From positions 30,413,393 to 30,477,392 of the forward strand of contig OX388350.1 of assembly GCA_947579665.1 (NCBI GenBank): a stretch of 64,000 nt of DNA, in the 5' to 3' direction. This stretch comes from Sympetrum striolatum. Its lineage: Eukaryota; Arthropoda; Insecta; Odonata; Libellulidae. The notes under the pieces were generated by a model. That model ran no database searches. It saw only the letters and a program-made list of their open reading frames with translations, and was not told where the DNA came from. Positions 11,091-22,949 of this stretch are shown here, in pieces (position 1 is the stretch's first letter; the number at the start of each line of letters is the position of its first letter). The translations under genes and the position numbers were made by a program.

Positions 11091-12558
11091 TTCAGCAGTA
11101 ACAAAACCATTTGGATATCCTGTATTATTTCAAATCAATAAAAATGAAACCGTCATGCTATAAACAATTTAGTGCGGAGATCGAGATATCGAGAAAGAAT
11201 TGTGGGTGGTAAAATGAATTTTTTCCAATTTAGCGAACCATCGTAAAATGAATCCACGGAGTACTTCCATCAAAACGCTGCAGTTGATTGGGATTTTCCG
11301 CAGAAATATAAAACCCGTCAGTTAACGCTGTCGTGAGGAGCTAGAAAGTGCAGAACGAGTTGGAATTTCACAGAACGGGCCTTGACGTGGATGGTGGATT
11401 TAATGAGAAATTCGTGAAGGTTGGCAGATCGTCAATAATGTCAATTAAAATTTGATCATGAAAATAATGTCCAGTAGACTGTGCAAAAAAGTCGATAATG
11501 GGCATCTTTGATTCGAATTGCGGTATTGAGTATCGCAAACAAGAAAACGTCTGTGCATCCTGTTCTAATTTATGGAATTTATTACGAAACTATATAATTA
11601 CGAATGAGATTTTGATTTCTACTAGAATACAATACGATCTTTTTGATTTTTTTTCACCATTTATTACAAAAACATATTCTATTCTTATGTTGTTTTTGTA
11701 ACAGGGAAGAAAATCTCATCAAACAACAGCCTGCAGTGTAACTTTATGAAATGAAATAAACAACATAGATCGTCATTCATTCCCATTATTTTCCAACGAA
11801 CAGCAACAGAGAGATTTATTTGCTATTAAATTCTCAGTAAACACAAAAAAGTCCAGTAAAATTTAATTTTCCTAATTTGAATTGATCAAAGCTAAAGAAA
11901 ACGATTACTTTTGTTAGATATCCTCGTAACGATATTGGGAATGATACTTCTATAAAATATATGTTAAATACAATTCATAAATTACAAACTTTTACGTTAA
12001 TTAACCATAGATCAAAAACATATCGACATTTTAAATATTAGTATAAATTTTATAAATTGGAATAAAAATATACTATAAGTGAAAAAGAACTTATATTTTT
12101 TAATACTTGTTTATATTTAGAATTCTACTTTAACATCACTCTGCAAATGGATTCTTTCGCATTGTATTCTTCGATACATTTATGTCCACAAAATAGTAGG
12201 TGAGATATTTCTTTTCAAGAGTTTTTCCAATGAGATTTCAGAATTCCCTCCTCGTGCACAGTATTCGATTCATAATCCGAAATAATAAAAACTGAACAGC
12301 AATCTCACTTACATAAATGAACTCCGAACCTTTGTTGCGGCACAGTTGAACGGAAGGCACAAAGAAGCAGGTGCCAAGGGGTTGGGATGCCCATTTAACA
12401 GTTAATGCAATTCTAAATGAAAGAGATGAAAGACGTTGAGGACAAAAGGAGTTCCCTTGCCAGATAATGGATTTTTTTCTGACCCGCTGTATTGATTTTC
12501 CCGAGTGGGAATATCATGCAGAAAAGGAACGCGAATTTTAGGAATAGAAGCTTTCCTT
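11091..12558. other. AT-rich stretch, no gene seen
   Basis: No recognisable gene or transposon end. The frame at 11498-11701 has no family features. Confidence 0.45.
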
Positions 12559-12640
12559 TTAGATTTAGATTTAGATTTAGATATATACCCCGCGAGCCAC
12601 CAGAGGCGTATGGCAGGGGGTGTAATACACCACCATTATT
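12559..12640 (-). repeat. LINE 3' tail with TAAATC terminal repeats
   Basis: This is the 3' untranslated end of the adjacent minus-strand LINE fragment. It has the core CCCCTGCCATACGCC then GGCTCGCGGGGTATATATC and four TAAATC units. It differs from the solo copy near 8.3 kb at only a few positions, which suggests a fairly recent common source. Confidence 0.85.
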
Positions 12641-12645
12641 AATTC

Positions 12646-13025
12646 CTACCTATTAGCATCTCTAATAGCTTGGGGAAAAAACGACCAAAAGTAATTATCC
12701 GTCCTTGCGATTACTTCTCTATAACGCTTCGTCGATGCCTCTCGGAGATCGCGTTCGCTCCTTACTGGCACTAACATTTCACTTACTTCGTCTATAAATT
12801 CTAAACGATTGAACTTTTCGAAAAGTTTCCGACGATATTCAGATCTTCTCATCTGTAGTGAATTCCAACTGAGGGACTCTATCATTGCCGTAACGCTGCT
12901 ATCAAACCTGAAATCCCCGCAAACGAATCGGGCTGCTCTACGCTGGACCATCTCTAAATCTGAGACTAAACCTACTTCGTGTGGGTCCCAAACCGCACAG
13001 CAGTATTCAAGACTCTTTTAAGTGG
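12646..13025 (-). pseudogene. C-terminal end of a CR1/L2-type LINE reverse transcriptase (5'-truncated)
   Basis: Read on the minus strand, the frame gives LEYCCAVWDPHE, then LEMVQRRAARFVCGDF, then a basic helical tail ending FFPQAIRDANR. This is the post-catalytic region of CR1/L2/Jockey LINE polyproteins and is related to, but clearly different from, the copy near 4.5 kb. The frame continues upstream of the ATG at 12951 to about 13010, where an in-frame stop precedes LEY. Homology then fades, marking 5' truncation. The 3' tail follows immediately. No catalytic motif is present, so the copy is dead. Confidence 0.88.
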
Positions 13026-13149
13026 TACGGACTACCAACCCCGGCCAAAATCTTATCGCCATTATATTTTCACATGTATTTGCGTTGAAAGAAACTTTTG
13101 AGTAAGCAAATTTCCGAAATGGAGGGGACTGTTTGATTGCTCTGTATCA

Positions 13150-13185
13150 TACGAGGTGTGTTTGGAAAGTTGCAAGACAGGAGTA
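13150..13185 (+). mobile_element. Possible mariner-like terminus
   Basis: TACGAGGTGTGTTTGGAAAGT resembles the CGAGGTGTGTT(C/T)AAAAAGT terminal repeats of mariner elements and follows a TA. No second terminus and no transposase frame were found in the following 400 bp, so this is at best a fragment. Confidence 0.25.
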
Positions 13186-13539
13186 GCCCCTGCTGAATAG
13201 GAAGGGCTAGGATTTTCCACGGAAATTTAAAAGACAAGATCGTTTTGTCTTTGACAGGTTCTGAATATATATCTTTGCTCAGTACAGTGTGGTGACACGC
13301 ATTTTCGGCTCTCGAAGGAATTTGAAACTGGGTGAAGAAACATAACAAGGAGTTGGAAAGAAATTAACTTTAAAATTGGTTGAACCGGCTTCATAGACAT
13401 TAAGTCTAAAAATAGCTTCCGGGGATGAAGTCTGAGCCGGTATAATCCTTTTCTCTTATTCAAGAGATGCAAATACTATCACGAATGAATATAAGAACAT
13501 AAATTTTTAAAAACTAATTTAAAAAGTTTTCGTATTTCC

Positions 13540-13590
13540 ACAATATTTATTCAAAGTGACCAGTATCGACCATTGCAGTCATCTTCAGGT
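13540..13590 (-). ncRNA. PLE 3' hairpin with hammerhead-like core
   Basis: On the minus strand: CTGAAGA, T, GACTG, CAA, TGGTC, GATAC, T, GGTC, then an AATAAA-like stretch and TTGTGGAA. The five-pair stem is flanked by a CTGANGA box and a GA(A/T)AC box followed by GTC, as in a hammerhead core, but one unpaired T lies between box one and the stem. It sits directly at the 3' end of the PLE coding remnant on the same strand. Catalysis is not shown; GATAC departs from GAAAC and may inactivate it. Confidence 0.5.
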
Positions 13591-14220
13591 AATTATTAAC
13601 CCAGAAATGACAGTATTTATAGGATGCTTTGCAGTTTTGATGGGAGGGAAAGGAGTGGGGAGGGGTCGTGGTAGGTGAGGTCGTTGGTTAGGGTTGGGGG
13701 TAAGGGAAATTTCGATCTTCTCGAGGGCATCCAACTTCCTTCTTTTGTTTTGGCGGTGGAGGAGTCCTGCAGCAAGGGAACTGGTATGTACATTGTCTAT
13801 CAGGTGGTTAGCAAAGGCAGAAGTAGAATTTCCCAACCTGAAGCATCTTCTGTGTTCTGCCACACTAACCTTTATCGGACGCCAACTCTGGCCCAAGTAC
13901 TGCGAGGAACATATCCCAAAACCTAGAAGGTAGACTCCCGACTGGTCTAGGGGTTCAGCCTTATCTTTAACCCTTGAGAGTTCTTTTCTCAAGTTCCTTA
14001 GACTATAAAATGCCGCTTTAGTACCCTCCGGTAGCATGTTTGCCAGTTTATAGGAAATGCTTCCTAGGAAAGGGATTCTGAACCACCTGCAATGTGGTTT
14101 TACCCAGGGTGAAAGGTTTGCTATGGCGTTCCACAACGGCCTAAACATCTTGATTTTAAATGGAAGAACGATTACGTCGCCGACTACCCATCTTTCTTTA
14201 TTATATGACGGTGGTTTCAT
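13585..14220 (-). pseudogene. Penelope-like element, C-terminal part with GIY-YIG endonuclease domain
   Basis: An open 211-codon frame without its reverse-transcriptase core. Around residues 74-145 it has the layout seen at the C terminus of PLE proteins: a LRNLRKELSRVKD linker, SGVYLLGFG (the GIY-like first motif at 95-97), QYLGQS (the YIG-like motif at 108-110), AEH at 121-123 and AFANHL with a conserved His near 139. GIY-YIG nucleases nick target DNA for PLE insertion. The family's Cys positions before YIG are partly lost (GICSSQ). The upstream reverse transcriptase is missing, so the copy is 5'-truncated. The ATG of this frame has no significance. A PLE-type hairpin follows the stop. The last 40 codons are proline-rich and probably not ancestral coding sequence. 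Confidence 0.82.
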
Positions 14221-14279
14221 AGGTAACGCTTTTGATTGTGGCTTTAATTTTTACACTTCAATCCTCTCTGTCTTCATTA

Positions 14280-15745
14280 GGCTTTGACAGTCCTGTATTT
14301 GTCGTATTCTTACATTTTTAACTCTCACCCACCAAATATTATTTAACCTAACTGATTTCCTTCCCCAATTGTTCGATTCTTATAACGGTTAGGAGAAAAT
14401 AACTTGTTGTATTTAATCTGGAAAACAGCTGAATTATAATTTCTGATGAAAATGATGTGCGTGAAGAAGATTAATGAAATTTAGTAGTTAATATAATTAA
14501 TATGTTGATAGAAATGATTATTTAACTTTAACTTAAGATTTTTTTGACCATGAAATTGCTGGAATTAAGGCTTGAATTTTTGTTTGGCGTTTCAAAATAC
14601 TGAATTGTCGTTTATAATTATAAATCGAACTTCAGAAGAACAAAAGTTTAAAAAAGAACATCTATGCTCTTTCTGGTGAAATGAATAATTAGCGTTTAGC
14701 CAATTTACTGCAATGGCTTGAAGTAAAATTAAAAACCTGTATTCTACTTTCTTTCTGGTTAAATTAATGATTAGTATTTATTTCTTTTTTCAATAGCCTG
14801 AAGTAAAAATCACATAAGTGTAAACATAATAAGTACATGTACCATTAGATAGGTGCATATGCTTCAATATCTCCTGCTCGATGCTATTTATTACATGTTT
14901 TGGTAACCTACTTCTACCTTTCTGTCATCTTACATTTTTCACCCCTGTCTACTCCTCAGTATTTTCCCTTGCATAAAAATATATGTGCTATGCTGATTAT
15001 TCGACAGAAAAAAGTCCATAAAAATCTGTTACTACGATAAATTACTATCAAAGATTAAATGAGTGAATACGAGAAAAAATTAACGCCTAATAAATCAATA
15101 AACGGGCCGTTAGACTCACCCGAGGATACTTGCCTACTATCTAGCAATCAAAACCTTCGACGAAACATTCAGATACAGATAACAGAGAGATAAAGGTGTC
15201 GGAGTCGTTTTACGTACTCTTGAGCACTATATCGACTGTGTAATCCGATTTGGGGGCATCGAAATCAACGCAGGGGAATCAAGTTTTAATCAAGATCCGA
15301 CGAACTCTCCGTAGGGTGCCGGTCCAATACGAAGGAAGGGCAATGCAGTTCCTCTTCGTCCGAGTTTAGGAAAGGGAAAATGAATGTCTAATGGCCGTAC
15401 AGTGACGAGCCAAGGACGCGGCAGATCTCGGTGATTTATGAGCTCCTTGAAAGTGGGTCTGATCGATTAATTGGTCCAGCAACCTGATTGACCGAGTGAT
15501 TGATTGATGGGGTTCGGGTCGGAAGAAGAGATCCAAACAAAGGAATGGGATAGAGGTGATAGGGATGAAACAAAAAGAAGGCGCTCGAGACGAAAGGCTG
15601 TTAAGCTGCTGAAGAGATACTGTTCTGATGACCTGATTAATTGAGTCGGTAATGTATTGGGAAAAGAGGGCGATGACACCTTTGCTCTAATAGTGCTAAA
15701 CACCATATGTTTTAGATTCAGAGAAATGCTGTACTATTGACATAG
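14280..15745. other. No gene seen; less AT-rich block at 15.1-15.7 kb
   Basis: The first 800 bp is AT-rich background. About 15115-15700 is noticeably richer in CpG, looks single-copy and has no convincing frame; the minus frame 15467-15706 is Ser/Leu-rich and unrecognised. It could be a regulatory region. Confidence 0.35.
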
Positions 15746-15749
15746 GAGA

Positions 15750-16015
15750 GGGGATCAAAGCAGAATTTTACTAATGCTATCAGCATCATCGTCCAGCGTT
15801 GGGGTAAAATACTGCAGATAAATATTCTAACAAATTATGGTTTTTTATGCTTTGTATATGTTTTTTATACACAGAAAATGTTTTTACCATTAACGAAGGG
15901 GCAGTAGTCAGAGCAGATGAGAATTCGGCTGATGCTCATAGCATCACCTTTCATCGTTAATGTGAAATTCTGCAGATAATTATTCCAAGAAATGATTTTT
16001 TTTACTTCTTGTGTA
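15750..16015. repeat. Diverged tandem duplication, about 150-bp offset
   Basis: 15770-15850 and 15928-16010 are collinear: CTAATGCTATCAGCATCATC against CTGATGCTCATAGCATCACC, then ACTGCAGATAAATATTCTAA against TCTGCAGATAATTATTCCAA, each followed by an AT/T-rich run. Identity is roughly 70% by eye. No gene. Confidence 0.55.
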
Positions 16016-16676
16016 ACTTAGTTATACAAGAGAACTCTTGTGTAACTATGTATGAAAAACTATATCTAACTAACTCTTCTAAAACTATGGTTGAAAAAAT
16101 TGGTAAAACTGACAATTTCCAGAAAGGAAAATCATATTTTCTTAGTATTTTACATCCTCCTTGAAGTAAGAACCGAATTATGTGAAAAAGGAGTCGAAAA
16201 ATCAATTATTTGTTTAAGCAAATAAAACCCTCATCTTTGCATATTGTGCATTTAATTATTAGGTAATATTTTATAGTATAAATAGACAGTTCTTTATGGA
16301 AATAGACTGGCAGTTACCTGTTGGAAAAAAGAAACTACAAAGAGTTAATACTTTACAATAATAGTATATTCTATTATTCAATTATTTATGTTGTTTACTT
16401 TATATACAATTTCAATTATCATAAAACGTTAATCTATTTTATTTTAGCCACACAATATTCGCAACAATATACAGCCATAAATATTTTTTTACTAATGCTA
16501 CTGTTTCTATAAGCAATAACTGGAACATTTATTTCTCTTAAAATAAATATGAGTAAATCAAATATGATCTAATGGCTGCATGCATTGCCACTTGGGTGCA
16601 TTTACACAATTTCACTCGTCCTTGTAATTAATCAATCCAATCCCTCTCTCATAACCCTATCGAAAACCGTTGTTTG

Positions 16677-16708
16677 CTAATTGATTGTCTCTATTTTTCA
16701 GGTAAGAA
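16677..16708 (+). promoter_or_regulatory. Candidate recursive splice site (ratchet point)
   Basis: A branch-point-like CTAAT, about 20 nt with a pyrimidine tract, then TATTTTTCAG immediately followed by GTAAGAA. A 3' splice site abutting a 5' splice site with no exon between is the signature of recursive splicing in very long insect introns. This is meaningful only if the window lies in a plus-strand intron. A chance match cannot be excluded. Confidence 0.35.
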
Positions 16709-18390
16709 ACTCCAAGCCATCACGAATGCTCACCAGTGCCACACGAGTGACCATGTGACGCACAGAATTCGGCAGGTGGTGATAGATTAGCATGATAATT
16801 ATTGTCCAAATGATTATGCGGCAAATTTGAATTTATTGAGCTCTCTGGTCAACCATCATAACGATGTGCTCTAGAACCAAACTAAAGAGGCCATTTTATT
16901 CGAGAGCGACCGTTAAGTGACCCAATGATGTACATATGAATATTTAAACAGTAATAATTATATTTTTTTAAATTTTCACATAATTTCGTTCTTAAAATTT
17001 CAAAACTCAGCTAACAATTAATGATAATTTTGGATGTCTTGGGTACTGTAAATATAATTAAGTAGTGATTAAGTTTTTTCTAAACCTTGTCACCGGAATA
17101 AAAGAGATTCATACGTAGGAATTAAAGACTCCTACGTTGAGTGTACTGATATAGTTTTGACTACAAAAAATAATATTATAAATAAACGCGCCTTTAATTT
17201 TTTTGGAAAGATTAAATATGTGGAATCTACGGGATAAAGTATATTTTAATTTATAAAATTGACTGTGAGAGGGCTATTTATTTTATGTAATAAATTTAAG
17301 AAATTGACATTCTGAAGGCTAATATGGATAGCAACACCTTGCAATTAACTCCTTATTTTGTTTTAAGAGTTACCTGCTAGTTTTAAGAAATGTTGCTCTG
17401 AAGCAAGCTCCTGCATTTATAAAGCATGTCATTTTCATTCTCAATATTTCGATTTTTCCCAATACAACAGAGGGTTCTGATACTTTTCGATTGAGTTATG
17501 CTACTGCTGATGCTTTTCTCAAAGAAATCCGAATACAATGTCAATGAACATGGAAAATTTAATTCAGCGAGGACTTAACCTGAGAAATAATGTGACGACC
17601 GGTGTTGTTATTTCAAAATCTGAATGAAACTAAACTTTTACAGTGCTGAGTAAAAATAAAAAGCCGCAGACATCAGCTTTCTTTGCTCATCCCCTGGGCC
17701 ATACTGTTGGATGGGCATATTTCATGCGAGAAAATAAAATTCTTTTCACAGTTGTCCACGTCAAGCCGTTCAGAAAGAACGGGTATTATTATATACGAAG
17801 AATGAGAGTCAATATAAAACCTTCAAAAAATTGAAGTAAAACTGTCGAAAATGTCGTGTAAGATTTCCGGCGGAAGTTATGGGAATTCCGATACGCTCCG
17901 AAATGTAAATGACGCGCGGCCACAGCTACCAGTGAAAGTGTAATCCAAGAGTTGCGCCGCCTCCCTTATATCGCTGAGCATTCGGAATTTTGTGATTTTT
18001 GAATTTAGAAGGCATCATGAATGACAAATTCCTAAGAATGCCTTCCTTTGAGCCACTGCCATATTTCGCTGACGTTATGAATAGTAAGGCCTTTTCGCGA
18101 GATATTCCGCACACAAAGGGATGGATGTTGAAGGACGATAAAAAACTCGAAAGATGACTCTGAACATCAAATGCGTGAACAACAACGAGGTTAAAGAGAC
18201 AGGATTCTCTCGAAACAATTTTTGGAGTGATTTAGATAGATATCTTATCACCTTATATGTGATACGTTTTATAAGCATTGGAATTGATGAGAAATATTCA
18301 TATGTGAAGAGAAACATTAGAAGGCCGCACTTTTAATGGAGTTAGTTGTTTTCACAGAGAAATTCGATTCCAAATTTCAGCATCCTGGTG
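16709..18390. other. No gene seen
   Basis: Mostly AT-rich. A small inverted repeat, ACGTAGGA and TCCTACGT, lies at 17113-17137. The frame at 17643-17834 and the frames at 17926-18336 give products I do not recognise and lie on both strands of the same DNA, which argues against coding. Confidence 0.4.
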
Positions 18391-18393
18391 TAG

Positions 18394-18618
18394 TATAATT
18401 AATATGTTCTATCCTCACTTGGTGGAATTCAGTATAAACCATCGTAATCAAACACTTAGTAACTTCCACAATTTTATTTCAAACGACCGGTTTCGTCAAC
18501 GAGTTGACATCTTCAATTGAAATTTCTAAACATGTACCTGAAAATGTCAACTCGTTGACGAAACCGGTCGTTTGAAATAAAATTGTGGAAGTTACTAAGT
18601 GTTTGATTACGATGGTTT
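18394..18618. mobile_element. PLE-type palindromic insertion with perfect 77-bp inverted repeat and 12-bp TSD
   Basis: The arms at 18434-18510 and 18544-18620 are exact reverse complements (77 of 77) around a 33-bp spacer. ATCCTGGTGTAG occurs at 18382-18393 and again at 18619-18630, flanking the unit like a target-site duplication. Each arm carries GTCAACTCGTTGAC, GAAACCGGTC, AAATAAAATTGTGGAAG. This is the hairpin family found at the 3' ends of the PLE remnants in the window, here as two copies head to head. On the plus strand the hairpin box reads CTGAAAA. There is no coding sequence. It is likely a non-autonomous PLE derivative or a rearranged terminal repeat. Confidence 0.72.
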
Positions 18619-18639
18619 ATCCTGGTGTAGCATTGATTT

Positions 18640-21435
18640 AGATTTATCATTCCAAATTAAAAATTAGTGAAATTTTGGGAGCCACTTCCTAGCGGAAATC
18701 AACGTCAACAAATAATACCAACAAGGATCTGCTAGGCTCATATTTGTAAATTTAATTTTCTGTTGATACCTTATTGTATAGGAGTGTGAGTTCTAGATTT
18801 TCGATGACAGTCATGAAGCTTTTTCTTACCTATATTCCATCGAAATGTTATATTGACTAACTAAATTGAATTTAAATTACAAGACACTTTGCAGATTCTC
18901 CTGTCTGCACCGATGCAAGTACGGAGTTAGTAACTCCATGAGAGACGCTATGTTAAATGCTAGTTTTCGAATGGTTTCATCATGATAAACGAATATATTG
19001 AGGGACATTCACTCGAACATTGAGGCCTTTTAAATTTGATACTTACATTTAGCATTTTATTCTCCGAAAGGAATTTCCGCTGGAGGATTTTTATGTCTTT
19101 ACTTAGTACATACATCTTATAATTTCGTAGAGAGAAGTTGAATCGTAAGAGCTTTTCTAATTTCATCGTAAGTGTTATATCCAGAGTGTAGCAGGGATCT
19201 CAACCGAATATTTTGGAGAATGAGATAACCTATTCTAAAAGAGAGCCATGAACCAAGTAACAAGGCAATAAGGAAATTAAGTAACTGGGTAGTGTGGCTT
19301 AAAACTCAAAGAGAAACATAAACGAAAAATAAGCACAAGAACGGGACTAGAACCAAGGTCTTTTACTGTTTGGGTTGGATAATGATGATAAATGAATTAC
19401 GAATGAGAGTACCATGAAGGAATGAAACTAACACATTGAATATTTATACGAATGACTCAGATTTAGAGCTTTATGCTAAGAAAGATGGATATAAAGAGAT
19501 AAAAGCAGCTGATATATACTTTTAAGATCGTACGTTCCTAAGAAGCTAAATTTTGACAGAGAAAGTATTGCAACAACATTATGATTATCCAAAATATATT
19601 TGCTGTGTGATCTCGGACTGTCTCAGCCAACTTTATTACATTTTCTAGCTAAACAAGAGGAGTAGAAAGATATGAGAAACCATTGTGAGGAGGAAGTTTT
19701 AGTGACACAAGAGGAATTGTCAGACGTGAATAATTCGTGATACGGTAACTATGAATTATATGGGACCGAGATTAATTTTACGGAGTACGAGTTTGACGCG
19801 TGACATAGGCTACAAATTAAGAAGACTAATTGGAGTCATGCTGTATCTGTCTACACCCACGCTCTTAGTATCTCTAGCTACATGCATTATGCATCTTGGG
19901 CCGTAACTTCGTTTTTTACTCGTAGGTTGGTAATGAATTAAAGTCTCTCAGATCCTGTAGCAATCTACTCCGCTGGGACTCAATTTTTCACTAGCTTTTT
20001 CCCCGCGCCGGCCTTGAATTTCTAATTAGAATAAGTCGCTACAGAGAATGCTGAAGGAGAGCTAATGGAATTGAGCCGCTTTTTCAGCGGAATTCTTCGT
20101 CTCCCAAAAAAACGTGTTCTTCGAATCACGATGTTCATTAATATCGCGTGGATGCAACACCGGTTTTCCTCTGTTTCTAGTTAATGAATCTCGTTTTACG
20201 AGTGAGGATGATAACAAGAGAACGAATTGCGTTATATTTTAGCATACCTTAGAAATCGGCACCTCTGCACAATGAAGAGCATAGGTGGTGGTTTAAATTT
20301 AATTAAGATTTTTCCATTTTATGAAAATAAATTCGAAAACAAGCTGTGATAATAATGATATTAATAATTGTGTTTATTTGGGAGAGATTGAAACTAAAAG
20401 TTTCTTCTTCCATTTTACTCATTGTAATTAATAGTAGAATTGTAATTAAATTAAAGAAAATAGAAACAATTAGAAACATTGTGGATGTAAAAAACCTAAG
20501 AAATTCTTAGAAAAGATCCACTGTAGGAAAGTAACCACCTACAAAGAAGGGCGTGTGATAAACCTAAACAAACCTACCGATAGTAATAACTATGAGAAAT
20601 AAAAAAGGAACATGAAAAAATAAAGAAATGTACGCCCAGTAAGTTGCATGTGACACGTAAATAATAATCAGTTAAAATTGAAAAAAAAATGATAGCTATA
20701 TACATAATAACATAAAACGAACAAAATTGCGACGGCAAAAAAGGTAAAATGTATGATTTAACCTGACTTGGTCGTCTGAAATGGTTTTTTTCTCTAATTT
20801 CAATAACATTTAAAAAAGTTAGTCAATATGAAAGATGAATAAGTCCCTACAAGTACATATTTTACCCGTCGTCACAGGATTTAATAAAAACGACCTAGGT
20901 ATCGACGCATACCGTAATAATCCGGTACAAGAAAACAAGTATCAATCACTTATATGTAGGCAGGAAACGGAATCGATAAGAATAAGAGGGAGTAAGCAGG
21001 CAAGAAGGTGAAGGTTTGCCGGGTGAAAGAAATGAAAATGAGTTTACACGGTGCATGAAAGGATGCCGGAAGTGTAGAGGTTCTCAGTGATGAAACCTAG
21101 GACATTCGTATTCAATCCTGTGGTAACGTGTATGAGTTGTATGTATCCCTCTTTCATGATGAAGAGCCACCACAAAGTAGAGACCAAGGCAGTGGATAGA
21201 GTTAATCAAATTAAAAATAAAACGTGAAGCTCGTAATCCATTGAGAAATTATTGATCTATTTAAACAAACTTGTAAGAAATTTACAGAAAAATCTTGCGA
21301 TGTATGTTAAATAAACTTTTCACTCTGTCATCTTTCGAGTGAAAAACAAAATTTGGTATAACTGGAAGGTAAAAATTGGCAAGAAGATAAAATGCATTGC
21401 CAGAGGAAGGCGTCATATAGTGTAAATCCACCACA
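18640..21435. other. No gene seen
   Basis: AT-rich background with unrecognised short frames (for example 18960-19166, minus). A degenerate B-box-like GGGACTAGAACC lies near 19342. The block 20880-21200 is purine-rich on the plus strand but shows no gene. Confidence 0.4.
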
Positions 21436-21441
21436 TCGAAA

Positions 21442-21640
21442 GAATAGAAACTTTTTCCAGAGTTATATTACCCACAACCGGTTTCAGCGAATAATTGCTA
21501 CAATAAGGTGACCAAAAAACTAAAAATATTTTGAGAAAATACTTGGGAAAAGTATTTTTTCACCTGATGATGGTAATTATTCGATTTAAAGCTAGTAGTC
21601 GATAATAAAACTGTGGAAAAGTAGTAGCCTGTCTCTATTC
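21442..21640. repeat. PLE-type inverted hairpin pair, diverged
   Basis: The left arm, read in reverse complement from 21510, gives CACCTTATTGTAGCAATTAT, then TCGCTGAAACCGG, then CTGGAAAAAGT and CTATTC. The right arm from 21561 gives CACCTGATGATGGTAATTAT, then TCGATTTAAAG, then CTGTGGAAAAGTAG and CTATTC. Both arms are versions of the CTGATGA...GAAACCGG...TGTGGAA unit, arranged head to head with an approximately 50-bp spacer. They are older than the perfect palindrome near 18.5 kb. Confidence 0.55.
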
Positions 21641-21909
21641 TTTCATTGACAAGAACATGCTTAGGAGACGAAGGAATAAAGCTTTGATTTATATAAAATC
21701 TGAAATAAATTCTTTTTAATGAAGAAATCATCTGTTCGTTTTTACGAGGAGTGCCCTCATTAAGCGTTCGACAAATAATCTTTAGGACAATTTACAAAAA
21801 TAATAATCATAACTTCTTTAATGGAAACAGGAAGTTCCCATTTACATCAATTTCAATAATTATTACTATTTACAAAGACACACAACCATTCTCTAGCCAG
21901 AAAAACCCG

Positions 21910-21985
21910 ACTAGCTGGGAATCGAACTGGAGACCTCGACATTAGAGTGCTAGCACGCCAACCACTCCGCCACCGCAGCTGGTAA
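21910..21985 (-). repeat. tRNA-derived SINE head (class Ser/Leu-like)
   Basis: On the minus strand: GGTGGCGGAGTGGTTGGCG (A-box region, Ser/Leu-tRNA-like), then GCTAGCACTCTAATGTCGAG, then the B box AGTTCGATTCCC. The acceptor arms pair poorly, so it is not called a functional tRNA. It is probably the head of a SINE on the minus strand. Confidence 0.6.
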
Positions 21986-22439
21986 ATAACAGTCGATATC
22001 ATATATAATGGATATAAAATATATAACGAATATCATACGATAATTGTGCATTGCATAATATGACCCCATAAATTTTACAGCAACAACATTTACATACTAT
22101 ATTTATGCAATAAAATTAATAATAGGTAATTTAAAAACTACATTTTACTTGTTATAATCATTGTATGTACAATAATTTACAAATAAGTTACAGTTTAGAC
22201 TGAAGACTAATAGGAAAAATGTAACGAAAAACTCACCATTAGCATAAACAGCATGTATTTATACTGGTATAGACAATGGAACATTTTGAAATCAGGCAAA
22301 AATAATAATAATGATAATAACATTACCTCCGTAAATTAGCAGGTACATCTGATAACCAATTCCCTTTACTTTTTCCCCCTCTAATTCAATCCAAATTTAT
22401 TTGTAATCTCGGTCATTAACTTTCATCTTTACCTCATCA

Positions 22440-22755
22440 GGATATCATTCCCGTCCATCACAAAATCTCGAGCCTCAACTTTATGACCTCTATTTATATC
22501 CTTTCATTCGGTGCGTTAAATTTTTTACGGCTTCCATTGCTATTCCTTATACTCGTTAACTCAAATGCCTTCCTTTCACTTCACTCTATCTCGATCCATA
22601 TAATTTTGCCACGCCATATATACATTCCACTGAATCCCCTCTTCAATATCTTTCTCCCCTCAATCACTCCTTTCAACCCTTCGCCCTATCATTAAATCTC
22701 TCTCTCCATTTCATTTTTTGCCTCCTCTTTTCCACATGTAACTTTTTCGCTCTTC
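22440..22755. other. Pyrimidine-rich strand block
   Basis: The plus strand is strongly enriched in C and T, with CTCTCTCT and CCTCTTTTCC runs. The frame at 22483-22695 is Leu/Ser/Pro-rich, as such composition dictates, and is not supported as a gene. Confidence 0.4.
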
Positions 22756-22868
22756 CTTACTTTGATCATAGATATGAAAACTAACAGCTCAGAATGAGTT
22801 TAAATCTTTAATGTGAATGAAATATTTAAAACTGAATTTTTTAAACTACTGAATTGTTAAATTCGATG

Positions 22869-22946
22869 CGCCAGATGATGCTAGCTCACTAGCGAAACAT
22901 GCCGCCAAAATAATAAATCTGTGGAAGTGAACTAGTGTTCTTTGTT
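22869..22946 (+). ncRNA. PLE-type hairpin with hammerhead-like core
   Basis: AGATGA, T, GCTAG, CTCA, CTAGC, GAAAC, AT, GCCG, then AATAATAAATCTGTGGAAGTG. It has a five-pair perfect stem and an intact GAAAC box. The first box has lost the T of CTGANGA (CAGATGA), and GCC replaces GTC at the expected cleavage position. Same family as the hairpins near 18.5 and 60.3 kb; no PLE coding remnant next to it. Confidence 0.5.
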
Positions 22947-22949
22947 ATT

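Noticed and set aside
13675..13933. Plus-strand frames of 79-83 codons
   Set aside because: Antisense shadows of the PLE GIY-YIG remnant.
17643..17834. 63-codon frame MLSKNKKPQ...
   Set aside because: No recognisable family, no splice or promoter context, length within chance expectation.
21910..21985. Functional tRNA-Ser/Leu gene
   Set aside because: A and B boxes are present but the acceptor and D/T arm pairing is poor; better explained as a SINE head.
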